A stretch of 8,949 bases of DNA from Helicobacter sp. Its GTDB lineage: Bacteria; Campylobacterota; Campylobacteria; Campylobacterales; Helicobacteraceae. This document shows positions 1 to 5,528 of this stretch, in pieces; position 1 is the stretch's first letter, and each line of letters begins with the position of its first letter. The stretch covers positions 1-8,949 of the forward strand of contig JAAVGZ010000063.1 in the NCBI GenBank assembly GCA_014799985.1. Direction: 5' to 3'. A program made the translations under genes and the position numbers. The notes below the pieces were generated by a model. It saw nothing but the letters and a program-made list of their open reading frames with translations. It made no database searches and was not told the DNA's origin.

Positions 1-770
1 AGGCGCTCTACAAGCACAGCCTGTTTGGCACAAGTCGCGAGATTGTGCAAGAGCCCGAGCGTTTTGCGCTCACTCTGCCGAGCGATTTTCGGCTCTCGTT
101 TAGCAAGATTCAGAGCTTTAGGCAATGCCCCAACCAATTCTATTATCGCTACATCGAGCAGCTCGAGGCAGAGGACAACGGCAATGCCGAGCTCGGGCTG
201 CTCACTCATCGCGCCCTTGCGCATGCCTACAAAACGCAAAAAACGCCCAAAGAGCGCGAGAGGGCGTTCTATGCCACGCTTGCCAAAGCGCCGCTTGCGG
301 GCTTGCAGCGATTCGATGCCGACGTCATCGGGCAGTATCTGCGCGCCTTTTTTGCGACTGAACAAATCCGCTACGACAGCGGCGCGCGCACGCACGCAAT
401 CGAGCAACATTTCTATTTCATGCGCGATGGCTTTGGAATCGAGGGCGTGATAGACAGAATCGACATCGAAAAAGACGGCAGCCTGCACATCATCGATTAT
501 AAGCTGAAAAAACATTTCAACCACAAAACCGAAGACGCCATGCAGCTCGCCATTTATGCGGAGGCGCTCAAAAACAGGGGCGCGGCGGAGATTCAGACAT
601 CGTTTTATGATTTGTATCAGAATCGGCTGATTGCGGTGGATTGCACGCAGGGCGCGGCGCTGCTCGCCCAAACGCTTCAAGACCTCAAGGGCACAATCGA
701 GATTGCGCCCAAGACAAACCCCGCATGCCGCTATTGCGCCTACAAAGCCATTTGCGGGCTTTGGAGCTAG
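1..770 (+). CDS. C-terminal nuclease domain of a RecB/AddB-type protein, 4Fe-4S PD-(D/E)XK family (5' partial)
   Basis: The reading frame is open from base 3 at the left edge to the stop at 768-770 (255 visible residues), so the true start lies outside the window; the GTG at 45 is probably internal. All hallmarks of the RecB-family nuclease domain are present in order: G-L-L-T-H (motif I His) near 204-218, G-V-I-D-R-I-D (metal-binding Asp), I-I-D-Y-K (the D-x-K core) near 490-510, and Q-L-A-I-Y-A (the Q-xxx-Y motif). An early Cys in S-F-R-Q-C-P (codon 126-128) plus a terminal C-x2-C-x5-C cluster match the 4Fe-4S staple known from AddB-type nucleases. The family processes DNA ends for recombination, usually as the tail of a helicase-like protein. 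Whether this is AddB or the nuclease tail of an AddA/UvrD-like helicase cannot be decided without the upstream sequence. The gene ends just before a tRNA promoter. Confidence 0.85.
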   Translation, partial: ALYKHSLFGTSREIVQEPERFALTLPSDFRLSFSKIQSFRQCPNQFYYRYIEQLEAEDNGNAELGLLTHRALAHAYKTQKTPKERERAFYATLAKAPLAGLQRFDADVIGQYLRAFFATEQIRYDSGARTHAIEQHFYFMRDGFGIEGVIDRIDIEKDGSLHIIDYKLKKHFNHKTEDAMQLAIYAEALKNRGAAEIQTSFYDLYQNRLIAVDCTQGAALLAQTLQDLKGTIEIAPKTNPACRYCAYKAICGLWS

Positions 771-774
771 GCGC

Positions 775-803
775 TTGACTTTTGTGCGAAGTTGTGTTAG
801 AAT
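775..803 (+). promoter_or_regulatory. Sigma-70 promoter of the tRNA gene
   Basis: TTGACT at 775-780 and TAGAAT at 798-803 are separated by exactly 17 bp, a near-consensus housekeeping promoter. It begins four bases after the stop of the nuclease gene. Transcription should start at about 809-811, a few bases before the mature tRNA 5' end at 814. This is the best -35/-10 pair seen in the window, as expected for a stable-RNA gene. Confidence 0.8.
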
Positions 804-813
804 CGCGGTTTTT

Positions 814-890
814 GTCAGGGTAGCTCAGCTGGTTAGAGCGCTGGTCTCATAAGCCGGAGGTCGGGAGTTCAAGTCTCCCCCTTGACACCA
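814..890 (+). tRNA. tRNA with anticodon CAU (tRNA-Met, probably elongator)
   Basis: A full 77-nt cloverleaf can be folded. The acceptor stem GTCAGGG pairs with CCTTGAC (one G-U), the D arm contains AGCTCAGCTGGTTAGAGC, the anticodon stem CTGGT/GCCGG encloses loop CTCATAA with anticodon CAT at 848-850, and the T stem GGGAG/CTCCC encloses TTCAAGT. The discriminator is A and the terminal CCA is encoded (888-890). Position 1 pairs with 72 (G-C), and the anticodon stem lacks three consecutive G-C pairs, so it is not the initiator tRNA. A CAU anticodon could also be tRNA-Ile2, in which the C is modified to lysidine; the sequence alone does not exclude this. No clear T-rich terminator follows. Confidence 0.95.
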
Positions 891-952
891 AGATTCTCCC
901 CATTCTTGCGCATTTCCCCGATAGTTTCAGCCATTTATAAGAAATAAAGCGC

Positions 953-958
953 TATAAT
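953..958 (+). promoter_or_regulatory. -10 element upstream of the small Asn-rich gene
   Basis: A perfect TATAAT lies 29 bp before the ATG at 988, giving a leader of about 23 nt. There is no good -35 at the right distance, but the upstream stretch is T/A-rich, the usual look of sigma-70 promoters in Helicobacter and Campylobacter. The same bases overlap an imperfect sigma-54-like sequence at 950-965 (TTGCA intact, but the -24 GG reads GC), so the sigma factor is not certain. Confidence 0.6.
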
Positions 959-987
959 ATTTGCAATTCCAAATTAAAGGGGACACC

Positions 988-1287
988 ATGGATCCAATCA
1001 CAGGTTCAACAGCATTCAACACAACATACATGACAGGCAACAATAACATCAACACATCAAACGATGTGATGGCAAACCGCAACACAGCGGCAGAAACATC
1101 TGTTGCACAAAACAATGCAGCAAATTCTCCTGCTAATCAAGATGTCATGGCTGCGCAAGCCAACCAAGACACCACAGCGGCTTCTGTTGCTGCGAGCAAC
1201 AACTCAAACCCCGATGTCTCAAACGCAAACACAAGCGGCGCTGATTCGTTCCCACAAGACGGCAACAGAATCAACATGGCTGTCTAG
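988..1287 (+). CDS. Small Asn/Ala/Ser/Thr-rich protein of unknown function
   Basis: I do not recognise this 99-residue protein. The start chosen is ATG 988, preceded by a strong ribosome binding site AAAGGGGA at 976-983; the upstream in-frame TTG at 961 would put that site inside the gene. The protein is extremely rich in Asn, Ala, Ser and Thr, has no Cys or Trp, almost no aromatic residues, no signal peptide and no membrane segment, so it is probably disordered. Its N-terminus contains F-N-T-T-Y-M-T-G-N-N-N, which resembles L-N-T-T-T-L-L-T-S-N-N in the EF-hand protein that starts at 3290. The strong ribosome binding site and clean -10 argue for a real, well expressed gene. A secreted or surface role is possible but is inference only. 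Confidence 0.7.
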   Translation: MDPITGSTAFNTTYMTGNNNINTSNDVMANRNTAAETSVAQNNAANSPANQDVMAAQANQDTTAASVAASNNSNPDVSNANTSGADSFPQDGNRINMAV

Positions 1288-1296
1288 CCCACCCTT

Positions 1297-1317
1297 CCCC
1301 TAGCCCCGCGCTAGGGG
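1297..1317. terminator. GC-rich hairpin between convergent genes
   Basis: CCCCTAGC (1297-1304) pairs perfectly with GCTAGGGG (1310-1317) around the 5-nt loop CCCGC. It sits between the stop of the small Asn-rich gene (1287) and the stop of the convergent exported-protein gene (1322), the expected place for a bidirectional terminator. No T-tract follows on either strand, so it is not a textbook intrinsic terminator; it could instead protect 3' ends or work with Rho. Confidence 0.55.
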
Positions 1318-1321
1318 CGCG

Positions 1322-2542
1322 CTACTCCACGACCTCAAACTGATTGTTCCTCGTTCGATAGACCTTGACTTCGTACTTCACCTGATTCCCGCGCAACCTC
1401 TCATCAAACCACTTTTTCGAGCCGCTGAAAAGCTGGCGATACAGATATTCCGTCCCAATCGCCGTGCTGTAATGAATCCAATCATAATACAAATCGACAT
1501 CGAGCAGCGCGGCATACTCGCGAATGTCGCCGATTTTGCGCCCCGTAACGCTGCTGATGAACAAAAACAATCGGTCGCGCTGCTGCGTGAGCGTCAAAAG
1601 CGCATGGTTGAATCCGAGCTGTGTCGTCAGAATCGCGGCGGGCTGAATGCGGTTGTAGGTGAGCTGCGAGAGGATAAACGCGCTATTGTTAATCGGCGTG
1701 TTCAAAAAGAGGTTGCTCCCGCGCAAGACGCTCGCCCGACTCTTGAGGCTGCGCCCAAACACCGAAATGGTCTTCGAGCTCAAGCTCTCTTCGAGCGCAA
1801 CGGGAATCTGCTCCTGCTTAATCTCGCTCGCAATCCGCAAGCCTGTCGCGCTTTCGTCATTGAATAGCACGGCGCGCGCACTGGGCTCCATGAAGCGCTT
1901 GAGCGCGGCAATCTGCTCGCGATAGCTGATTCCGCCAAACAAGAGCTTGTCGGAAAGCGAGTCGTTTGGAATCACCTGTTCTTTGTGCACAGACGCGATA
2001 AACAACGGAATCTTGGGCGCAAGCTGCGGGATAAACGGAATCGCCTTTGTCGTGCATATCGCAATCGCGCCGCCAAAGCCGCGATTCTCAATCGTGCCAA
2101 GCACCGTGCTAAAGCTCTGCAAATCCTCCTCGCCAATATCAAACACCTCGAAGAAAAAGGAATGCGGCTGCGATGTGAGATAGGCGAGCACGGTGTTGAT
2201 GGTGCTAAGGGAGTAGCTGCCAATGCTTTTTTTGGGCAGAATCAGCGCGATTTTCACCTGCGCATCGCTGTTTTGGTTCGCATACGCGAGCCCAAAGCCG
2301 TGCTGCTCCATGAGCGTGGCGAATGTCGAAAGCAGGCGATTGTCCTTGATGTTCTGCCCAAAACGTGCGAGAAACGAGAAAATCTGCCCCTCGTTGAGCA
2401 GCTCGCTTAGGCACGCGACATCGCATTCAGCGGGGTTTGTGTTTACCATTTCCATAGTCGGCAGAGGCAGGGGCGAGAGCCGCTGTTCGCGCGCGGCGAG
2501 GATTCCAAAAAGCAACAAACAAACGAGGGCAACAAGGCGCAT
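1322..2542 (-). CDS. Exported protein, probable periplasmic-binding-protein-like fold, function unknown
   Basis: This 406-residue protein starts with a signal peptide or membrane anchor (residues 1-17, MRLVALVCLLLFGILAA) and should act outside the cytoplasm. After a short helical segment with C40-x3-C44, residues about 95-240 alternate hydrophobic strands and helices (V-K-I-A-L-I-L-P; F-F-F-E-V-F-D; A-I-A-I-C-T-T; I-P-L-F-I-A-S-V; A-V-L-F-N-D-E-S-A-T-G), the look of a type-1 periplasmic binding fold as in LppC/LpoA-like proteins. That assignment is by impression, not by a diagnostic motif. There is no lipobox, because the signal segment lacks a Cys at the right place. The ribosome binding site AAGGAA overlaps the stop of the upstream UDG-like gene, 8 bp away, so the two are co-transcribed. 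The tight coupling gives no obvious functional link to DNA repair. Confidence 0.75.
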   Translation of the reverse strand: MRLVALVCLLLFGILAAREQRLSPLPLPTMEMVNTNPAECDVACLSELLNEGQIFSFLARFGQNIKDNRLLSTFATLMEQHGFGLAYANQNSDAQVKIALILPKKSIGSYSLSTINTVLAYLTSQPHSFFFEVFDIGEEDLQSFSTVLGTIENRGFGGAIAICTTKAIPFIPQLAPKIPLFIASVHKEQVIPNDSLSDKLLFGGISYREQIAALKRFMEPSARAVLFNDESATGLRIASEIKQEQIPVALEESLSSKTISVFGRSLKSRASVLRGSNLFLNTPINNSAFILSQLTYNRIQPAAILTTQLGFNHALLTLTQQRDRLFLFISSVTGRKIGDIREYAALLDVDLYYDWIHYSTAIGTEYLYRQLFSGSKKWFDERLRGNQVKYEVKVYRTRNNQFEVVE

Positions 2543-2550
2543 GGGCTTCC

Positions 2551-3198
2551 TTATAATAAACTTTTAATCAACAGCAAATCGCGCATTGTCTCGCGCTTAA
2601 AAGATGGGTTGCGCAGCAAAAAACGTGGGCTGTAAATCGGCACAAGCTGCATGCCCTCCCAGCTCCCAAGCCGCCCGCGCACGCTCTCAAAGCCCGCAGG
2701 GAGAAAGCGTTGCGCCACAACCGCGCCAAGCAAAACGATGATTTGGGGGCGCAAGCGCTGCAATTGCTCGAAGAGATAGGGCGCGCAGGCGTTGAGGCAT
2801 TCTTCGGAGACATCATAGCCAATGGGCGGCGCGCATTTGAGCAGCGAAAGCAGCGCCACCTCTTTCACGGATAGCTTCAGAATTTTTTCTATCATGTCCT
2901 GCAACATCTCCCCGCCGCGCGTCTTGAGAATCGGGAGATTTTCGCGCTCCAAAAGCGGCGACTCGGAAACAAACGCAACGCGCGCACCTTGCGGCGCATA
3001 GCCCGCGTTTGGGCACGCTTTGGTCTTGGCAAGCGCGCACAAATGGCAATGCCGAATCTGTGATTCAAGCCGCTCGTGTGCGCCGCTTTTTGGCGCAGGC
3101 AGCGGGCGCAATGCGACAAAGTCGATTCCGCACATGCGCTCGATATAGAGCTGTTTGAGATGTAGACATTTGGCGAGCCGTTGTTGATGATTTCGCAT
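2551..3198 (-). CDS. Uracil-DNA glycosylase-like protein, family 4 type, with altered active-site motifs
   Basis: This 215-residue protein has the framework of family-4 (Fe-S) uracil-DNA glycosylases: C51-x2-C54, then K121-C122-A-P-P and C138-A-P-Y-L, giving the four Cys that normally hold a 4Fe-4S cluster, followed by L-R-P-Q-I-I-V-L-L-G (149-158) and R-G-R at 174-176. Known members remove uracil from DNA. Here the first catalytic motif, usually G-E-A/G-P-G, reads S78-E-S-P-L82, and the last, usually H-P-S/A before L-L-R, reads Y189-S-P-R-F-L-L-R, so the expected His is Ser190. Activity or substrate may therefore differ. A stop lies two codons upstream of ATG 3198, so this is the longest possible start; Met22 is an alternative, because the -10 at 3204-3209 leaves almost no leader. 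It is the first gene of a two-gene unit. Confidence 0.8.
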   Translation of the reverse strand: MRNHQQRLAKCLHLKQLYIERMCGIDFVALRPLPAPKSGAHERLESQIRHCHLCALAKTKACPNAGYAPQGARVAFVSESPLLERENLPILKTRGGEMLQDMIEKILKLSVKEVALLSLLKCAPPIGYDVSEECLNACAPYLFEQLQRLRPQIIVLLGAVVAQRFLPAGFESVRGRLGSWEGMQLVPIYSPRFLLRNPSFKRETMRDLLLIKSLL

Positions 3199-3203
3199 GC
3201 CCT

Positions 3204-3209
3204 ATTCTA
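3204..3209 (-). promoter_or_regulatory. Putative -10 element for the UDG-like gene
   Basis: Read on the minus strand this is TAGAAT, five bases before the ATG at 3198. No -35 is visible at 17 bp. If used, transcription would start at or very near the ATG, giving a leaderless mRNA, or translation would begin at Met22 (3135). It sits back to back with the sigma-54 promoter of the EF-hand gene. Confidence 0.4.
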
Positions 3210-3241
3210 CCCAAAATTCCCTGAATCCCTCGCCACAAATA

Positions 3242-3257
3242 TGGAATAAAATTTGCT
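3242..3257 (+). promoter_or_regulatory. Sigma-54 (RpoN) -24/-12 promoter of the EF-hand gene
   Basis: The sequence TGGAATAAAATTTGCT fits the sigma-54 consensus TGGMAYR-N4-TTGCW at every defined base, with GG at 3243-3244 and GC at 3255-3256 separated by exactly 10 bp. The TGGAA...TTTGCTT form is the one typical of Campylobacter and Helicobacter flagellar (FlgSR/RpoN) promoters. The predicted start is about 12 bp after the GC, near 3267-3268, giving a leader of about 22 nt that carries AAGGAGAA. No enhancer-like repeat stands out upstream; in this group FlgR often works without one. Confidence 0.85.
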
Positions 3258-3289
3258 TGGTGTAGAAATATTCCACACAAGGAGAATCG

Positions 3290-4537
3290 ATGACATCTAT
3301 CCAAAATGGACAAAACCTCAACACCACCACACTTCTCACAAGCAACAACAAAGCACAAAACGAACAGCTCGCCCAGAGCTTCCAGCAGCAGATTGACGCG
3401 CTCAAAGAGCAGCTCGAAGCTGCCGAGAGCGAGAGCGAAAACGCGAGCCCCGATGAGCCGCTCACAAGCGCCGTTGCGGAGCTACAAGCGCTGATTGCGA
3501 GCCTGCAATCCCAAAAAGAGGCGCTGTTGAGCGCGGTTGATGACCAAATCACGATGACCACCCAAGAACTAGTCGGCGACTTGAGCACGCTCGAGCCAGC
3601 GGACGACACGCTATTCACGGCGGCGCTGCAAGGCACAAAAGAGGCAACGGCAGCGCCTGCGCTCGCCATCAACACGCCGACAAGCGAAGACGACAAAGCG
3701 GACAAGGCGGGCACATTGCTCAACAAATCGCTCGTGAGCGCGGGGAGCTACCCGATTCCAAAAGACGCAAAGCAATACTATAACCCGCTTGAGGTAACCG
3801 ACACAACGCCCGCTGCGGACGCCAACACATTGCGCTTCACAGACGAGCACTCGGGCAAGACGATTCAGCTCAAACTCGATAGCGACAACGCGCAGAAGCT
3901 CACCGAGAAATTTGGCTCGCTGCAAGCAGCAGAGGACTATGTCAAGAGTTGGTATTACGAAGCGGCGTATGGCGTGGGCTATTTGGAGTTTGACAGCGAT
4001 GGCAACGGCACAATCTCGCAACAAGAGGCGAAGGCGCTCAAGGCGCTTGTTGCGCTCGGTGTCGAGCCGCCAAACAACTACCGCTCGCTCAACGAAGCGC
4101 TCGCAAACGATGCCGACAGGGATAGATTCCTCGAAGAATTTGGCTTCATCGATTCGCTTGAGATGTTCATCAACCATTCGATTCGCCAAGACAAAGACAG
4201 CAGCGGAACATTGGAATTTGCCGAGCTTGCGGGCAAAAATAGCGAAAAGGTCGCCCAAAAGGTAACCGAGCTGCAAGAGAGCGGCGATGACGCGCTGCTT
4301 GACATCTTCGCGTTCAATCGGCTGCTTCTTGGCACAATCGACAACACCGATGTGCTACTCTCACTCTTTAGCAACCAAAAAAGCGAAGAGGGCGAAACGA
4401 GCGAGCCAGCCGACAGCATTGCGAGCCAGAAAGCGACAGAATCTGACGCAAGCGTTGCGACAGAGGCTGACGATTCTGCCCCAGCAGCAGCCACAAGCCG
4501 CGCAAGCCGCACCAGCAGCGCGAAAATCACCGCCTAG
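3290..4537 (+). CDS. EF-hand protein with N-terminal coiled coil, sigma-54 controlled, function unknown
   Basis: I do not know a named homologue for this 415-residue protein. Residues about 21-85 are Gln/Glu/Ala/Leu-rich with heptad spacing, so probably coiled coil. Two canonical calcium-binding loops follow: D235-S-D-G-N-G-T-I-S-Q-Q-E246 and D301-K-D-S-S-G-T-L-E-F-A-E312, both with every ligand position filled. The C-terminal 50 residues are a low-complexity Ser/Ala/Glu/Thr tail. There is no Cys, no signal peptide and no membrane segment. ATG 3290 is preceded by AAGGAGAA at 3279-3286. The sigma-54 promoter suggests expression with middle flagellar genes, and the Asn/Thr-rich N-terminus without a Sec signal would fit export by the flagellar type III apparatus, as for other flagellar-co-regulated secreted proteins; this is inference. 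The stop overlaps that of the convergent gene by 4 bp. Confidence 0.85.
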   Translation: MTSIQNGQNLNTTTLLTSNNKAQNEQLAQSFQQQIDALKEQLEAAESESENASPDEPLTSAVAELQALIASLQSQKEALLSAVDDQITMTTQELVGDLSTLEPADDTLFTAALQGTKEATAAPALAINTPTSEDDKADKAGTLLNKSLVSAGSYPIPKDAKQYYNPLEVTDTTPAADANTLRFTDEHSGKTIQLKLDSDNAQKLTEKFGSLQAAEDYVKSWYYEAAYGVGYLEFDSDGNGTISQQEAKALKALVALGVEPPNNYRSLNEALANDADRDRFLEEFGFIDSLEMFINHSIRQDKDSSGTLEFAELAGKNSEKVAQKVTELQESGDDALLDIFAFNRLLLGTIDNTDVLLSLFSNQKSEEGETSEPADSIASQKATESDASVATEADDSAPAAATSRASRTSSAKITA

Positions 4538-4884
4538 TGCGCACACGCGCGCTCATCGCCCATCGCGCATGCCTTGCGCAAAAGCTGCTTCGAGCCGCTC
4601 AATTGCGCGGTTTCATAGCAGCAAACGGCGCTGTCTTTCTCGCAGCCAAGCGCGAACCATTGCAGCGCCTCGTCTTCGGGCAGGGCTTTGCCAGCGAGGT
4701 AGCAGCCCCACACATCGCCGCTTAGGCATGCATGCGTGAAAAGCGTGGCGATTTTGGGCGGAATCGGATTCGCATAGAGAATCTCGCATGCCCCATCGTT
4801 GCCCCCGAGGCAAAGCCCAGCCACGCGGTTGATGTCCCACGCCCAAAGCGGCACACACAGACAAAGCCACATGCACAATCTCAT
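4534..4884 (-). CDS. Small secreted Cys-rich protein with four Hcp/Sel1-like repeats
   Basis: This 116-residue protein begins with a signal peptide (about residues 1-16, Leu/Cys/Trp-rich, ending W-A-W-D). The mature part carries four Cys pairs with identical C-x7-C spacing: C25/C33, C53/C61, C81/C89 and C106/C114. Three fit A/L-C-x-x-G-x-x-x-x-C closely (ACLSGDVWGC, ACAMGDERAC). This is the disulfide-linked helix pair pattern of Helicobacter cysteine-rich proteins, whose Sel1-like repeat is 36 residues long; here the repeat period is only 25-28, so the loop between helices is shortened. It should be periplasmic or secreted. Hcp relatives are linked to host immune recognition and some bind penicillin-like compounds, but neither role is shown here. 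The ATG overlaps the stop of the phosphatase gene (ATGA), so translation is coupled. It is the last gene of the speA operon. Confidence 0.8.
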   Translation of the reverse strand: MRLCMWLCLCVPLWAWDINRVAGLCLGGNDGACEILYANPIPPKIATLFTHACLSGDVWGCYLAGKALPEDEALQWFALGCEKDSAVCCYETAQLSGSKQLLRKACAMGDERACAH

Positions 4885-5519
4885 AAATGCTCCAGCGCCC
4901 TTTGGAGAATCACGGTTTTTTCGGGGAAGCTAAAGGCACAGAGCATGTTGCCGTTGTAGCAGCCCGTGTCAATCCCTGCCATGCATGGCGCAATCAGCGG
5001 CATTGGCAGCGGCACATGCCCAAAGATATTGAAATAGCGCGACCGAATCTTCGCCGCCTTGCTCGGCGTGAGATTGGGCGGAATCCGCTCGCGCAAGACG
5101 CGCGTTTCAAACTCGAGGCTGTGCAACGACACCTTGCCAAGCAGCGCATGCCCATAGCCATGCGTGATGATGAGCTGATGCTCGTTCTCGTCAAACAACG
5201 GCAGAAGCTCATACAGCGGAAGCGTCTCGAGATATTGAATGTCATCGAGCATCTGCGACTCGCGCCCATGGTAGGACATCAGCAATTCTTTTTGCGCTCT
5301 GCCCTCCTTGAAATTGTCAATCATGAGCCGCTCATGGTTGCCCATAATCAGCTTGAATCCATTCTCGCGAATGAGGCGCAACACTTGCGCGCTCTGCGGT
5401 CCTTTGTGTACGACATCGCCAACGAAATAAATCTCATCGCTTGGTTCGGGGTGCAGTTTTTTGAGCAAAGCCTCGAGGCTATCAAGGCAGCCATGCACAT
5501 CACCAATCGCATACAACAT
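4881..5519 (-). CDS. PPP-type metallophosphatase (calcineurin-like; PrpA/ApaH-related)
   Basis: All metal-site motifs of the calcineurin-like superfamily appear in order in 212 residues: G6-D7-V-H9-G10, G34-D35-V-V-H-K-G-P-Q-S, G60-N61-H62-E63, I-T-H120, F-G-H168, and the late I-D-T-G-C (183-187). The size and the GDVHG/GNHE framework fit bacterial PPP enzymes, either Ser/Thr protein phosphatases (PrpA type) or symmetrical Ap4A hydrolases (ApaH); the sequence alone does not say which. In the second motif the usual D-R-G reads H38-K39-G40, so the phosphate-binding Arg is replaced by Lys, an unusual change. The gene lies 9 nt after cysE, with its AAAGGA ribosome site in the cysE end, and overlaps the next gene by 4 bp, so it is inside the speA operon. 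It is cytoplasmic, with no signal peptide. Confidence 0.85.
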   Translation of the reverse strand: MLYAIGDVHGCLDSLEALLKKLHPEPSDEIYFVGDVVHKGPQSAQVLRLIRENGFKLIMGNHERLMIDNFKEGRAQKELLMSYHGRESQMLDDIQYLETLPLYELLPLFDENEHQLIITHGYGHALLGKVSLHSLEFETRVLRERIPPNLTPSKAAKIRSRYFNIFGHVPLPMPLIAPCMAGIDTGCYNGNMLCAFSFPEKTVILQRALEHL

Positions 5520-5528
5520 GATAGTCCT

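Noticed and set aside
916..925. Sigma-28 (FliA) -10 box CGATAG upstream of the small Asn-rich gene
   Set aside because: No TAAA-type -35 is found 11-16 bp upstream, and a better TATAAT lies closer to the gene.
891..950. Intrinsic terminator after the tRNA
   Set aside because: I could not find a GC stem followed by a T-run; only short pyrimidine-rich stretches are present.
961..987. TTG start nine codons upstream for the small Asn-rich protein
   Set aside because: These codons contain the ribosome binding site AAAGGGGA of the ATG at 988, and the TATAAT lies directly before them.
3611..4276. A 221-codon minus-strand open frame opposite the EF-hand gene
   Set aside because: The plus strand has a promoter, a ribosome site and two perfect EF-hand loops; the minus frame has none and is Arg/Cys/Val-biased, typical of a shadow.
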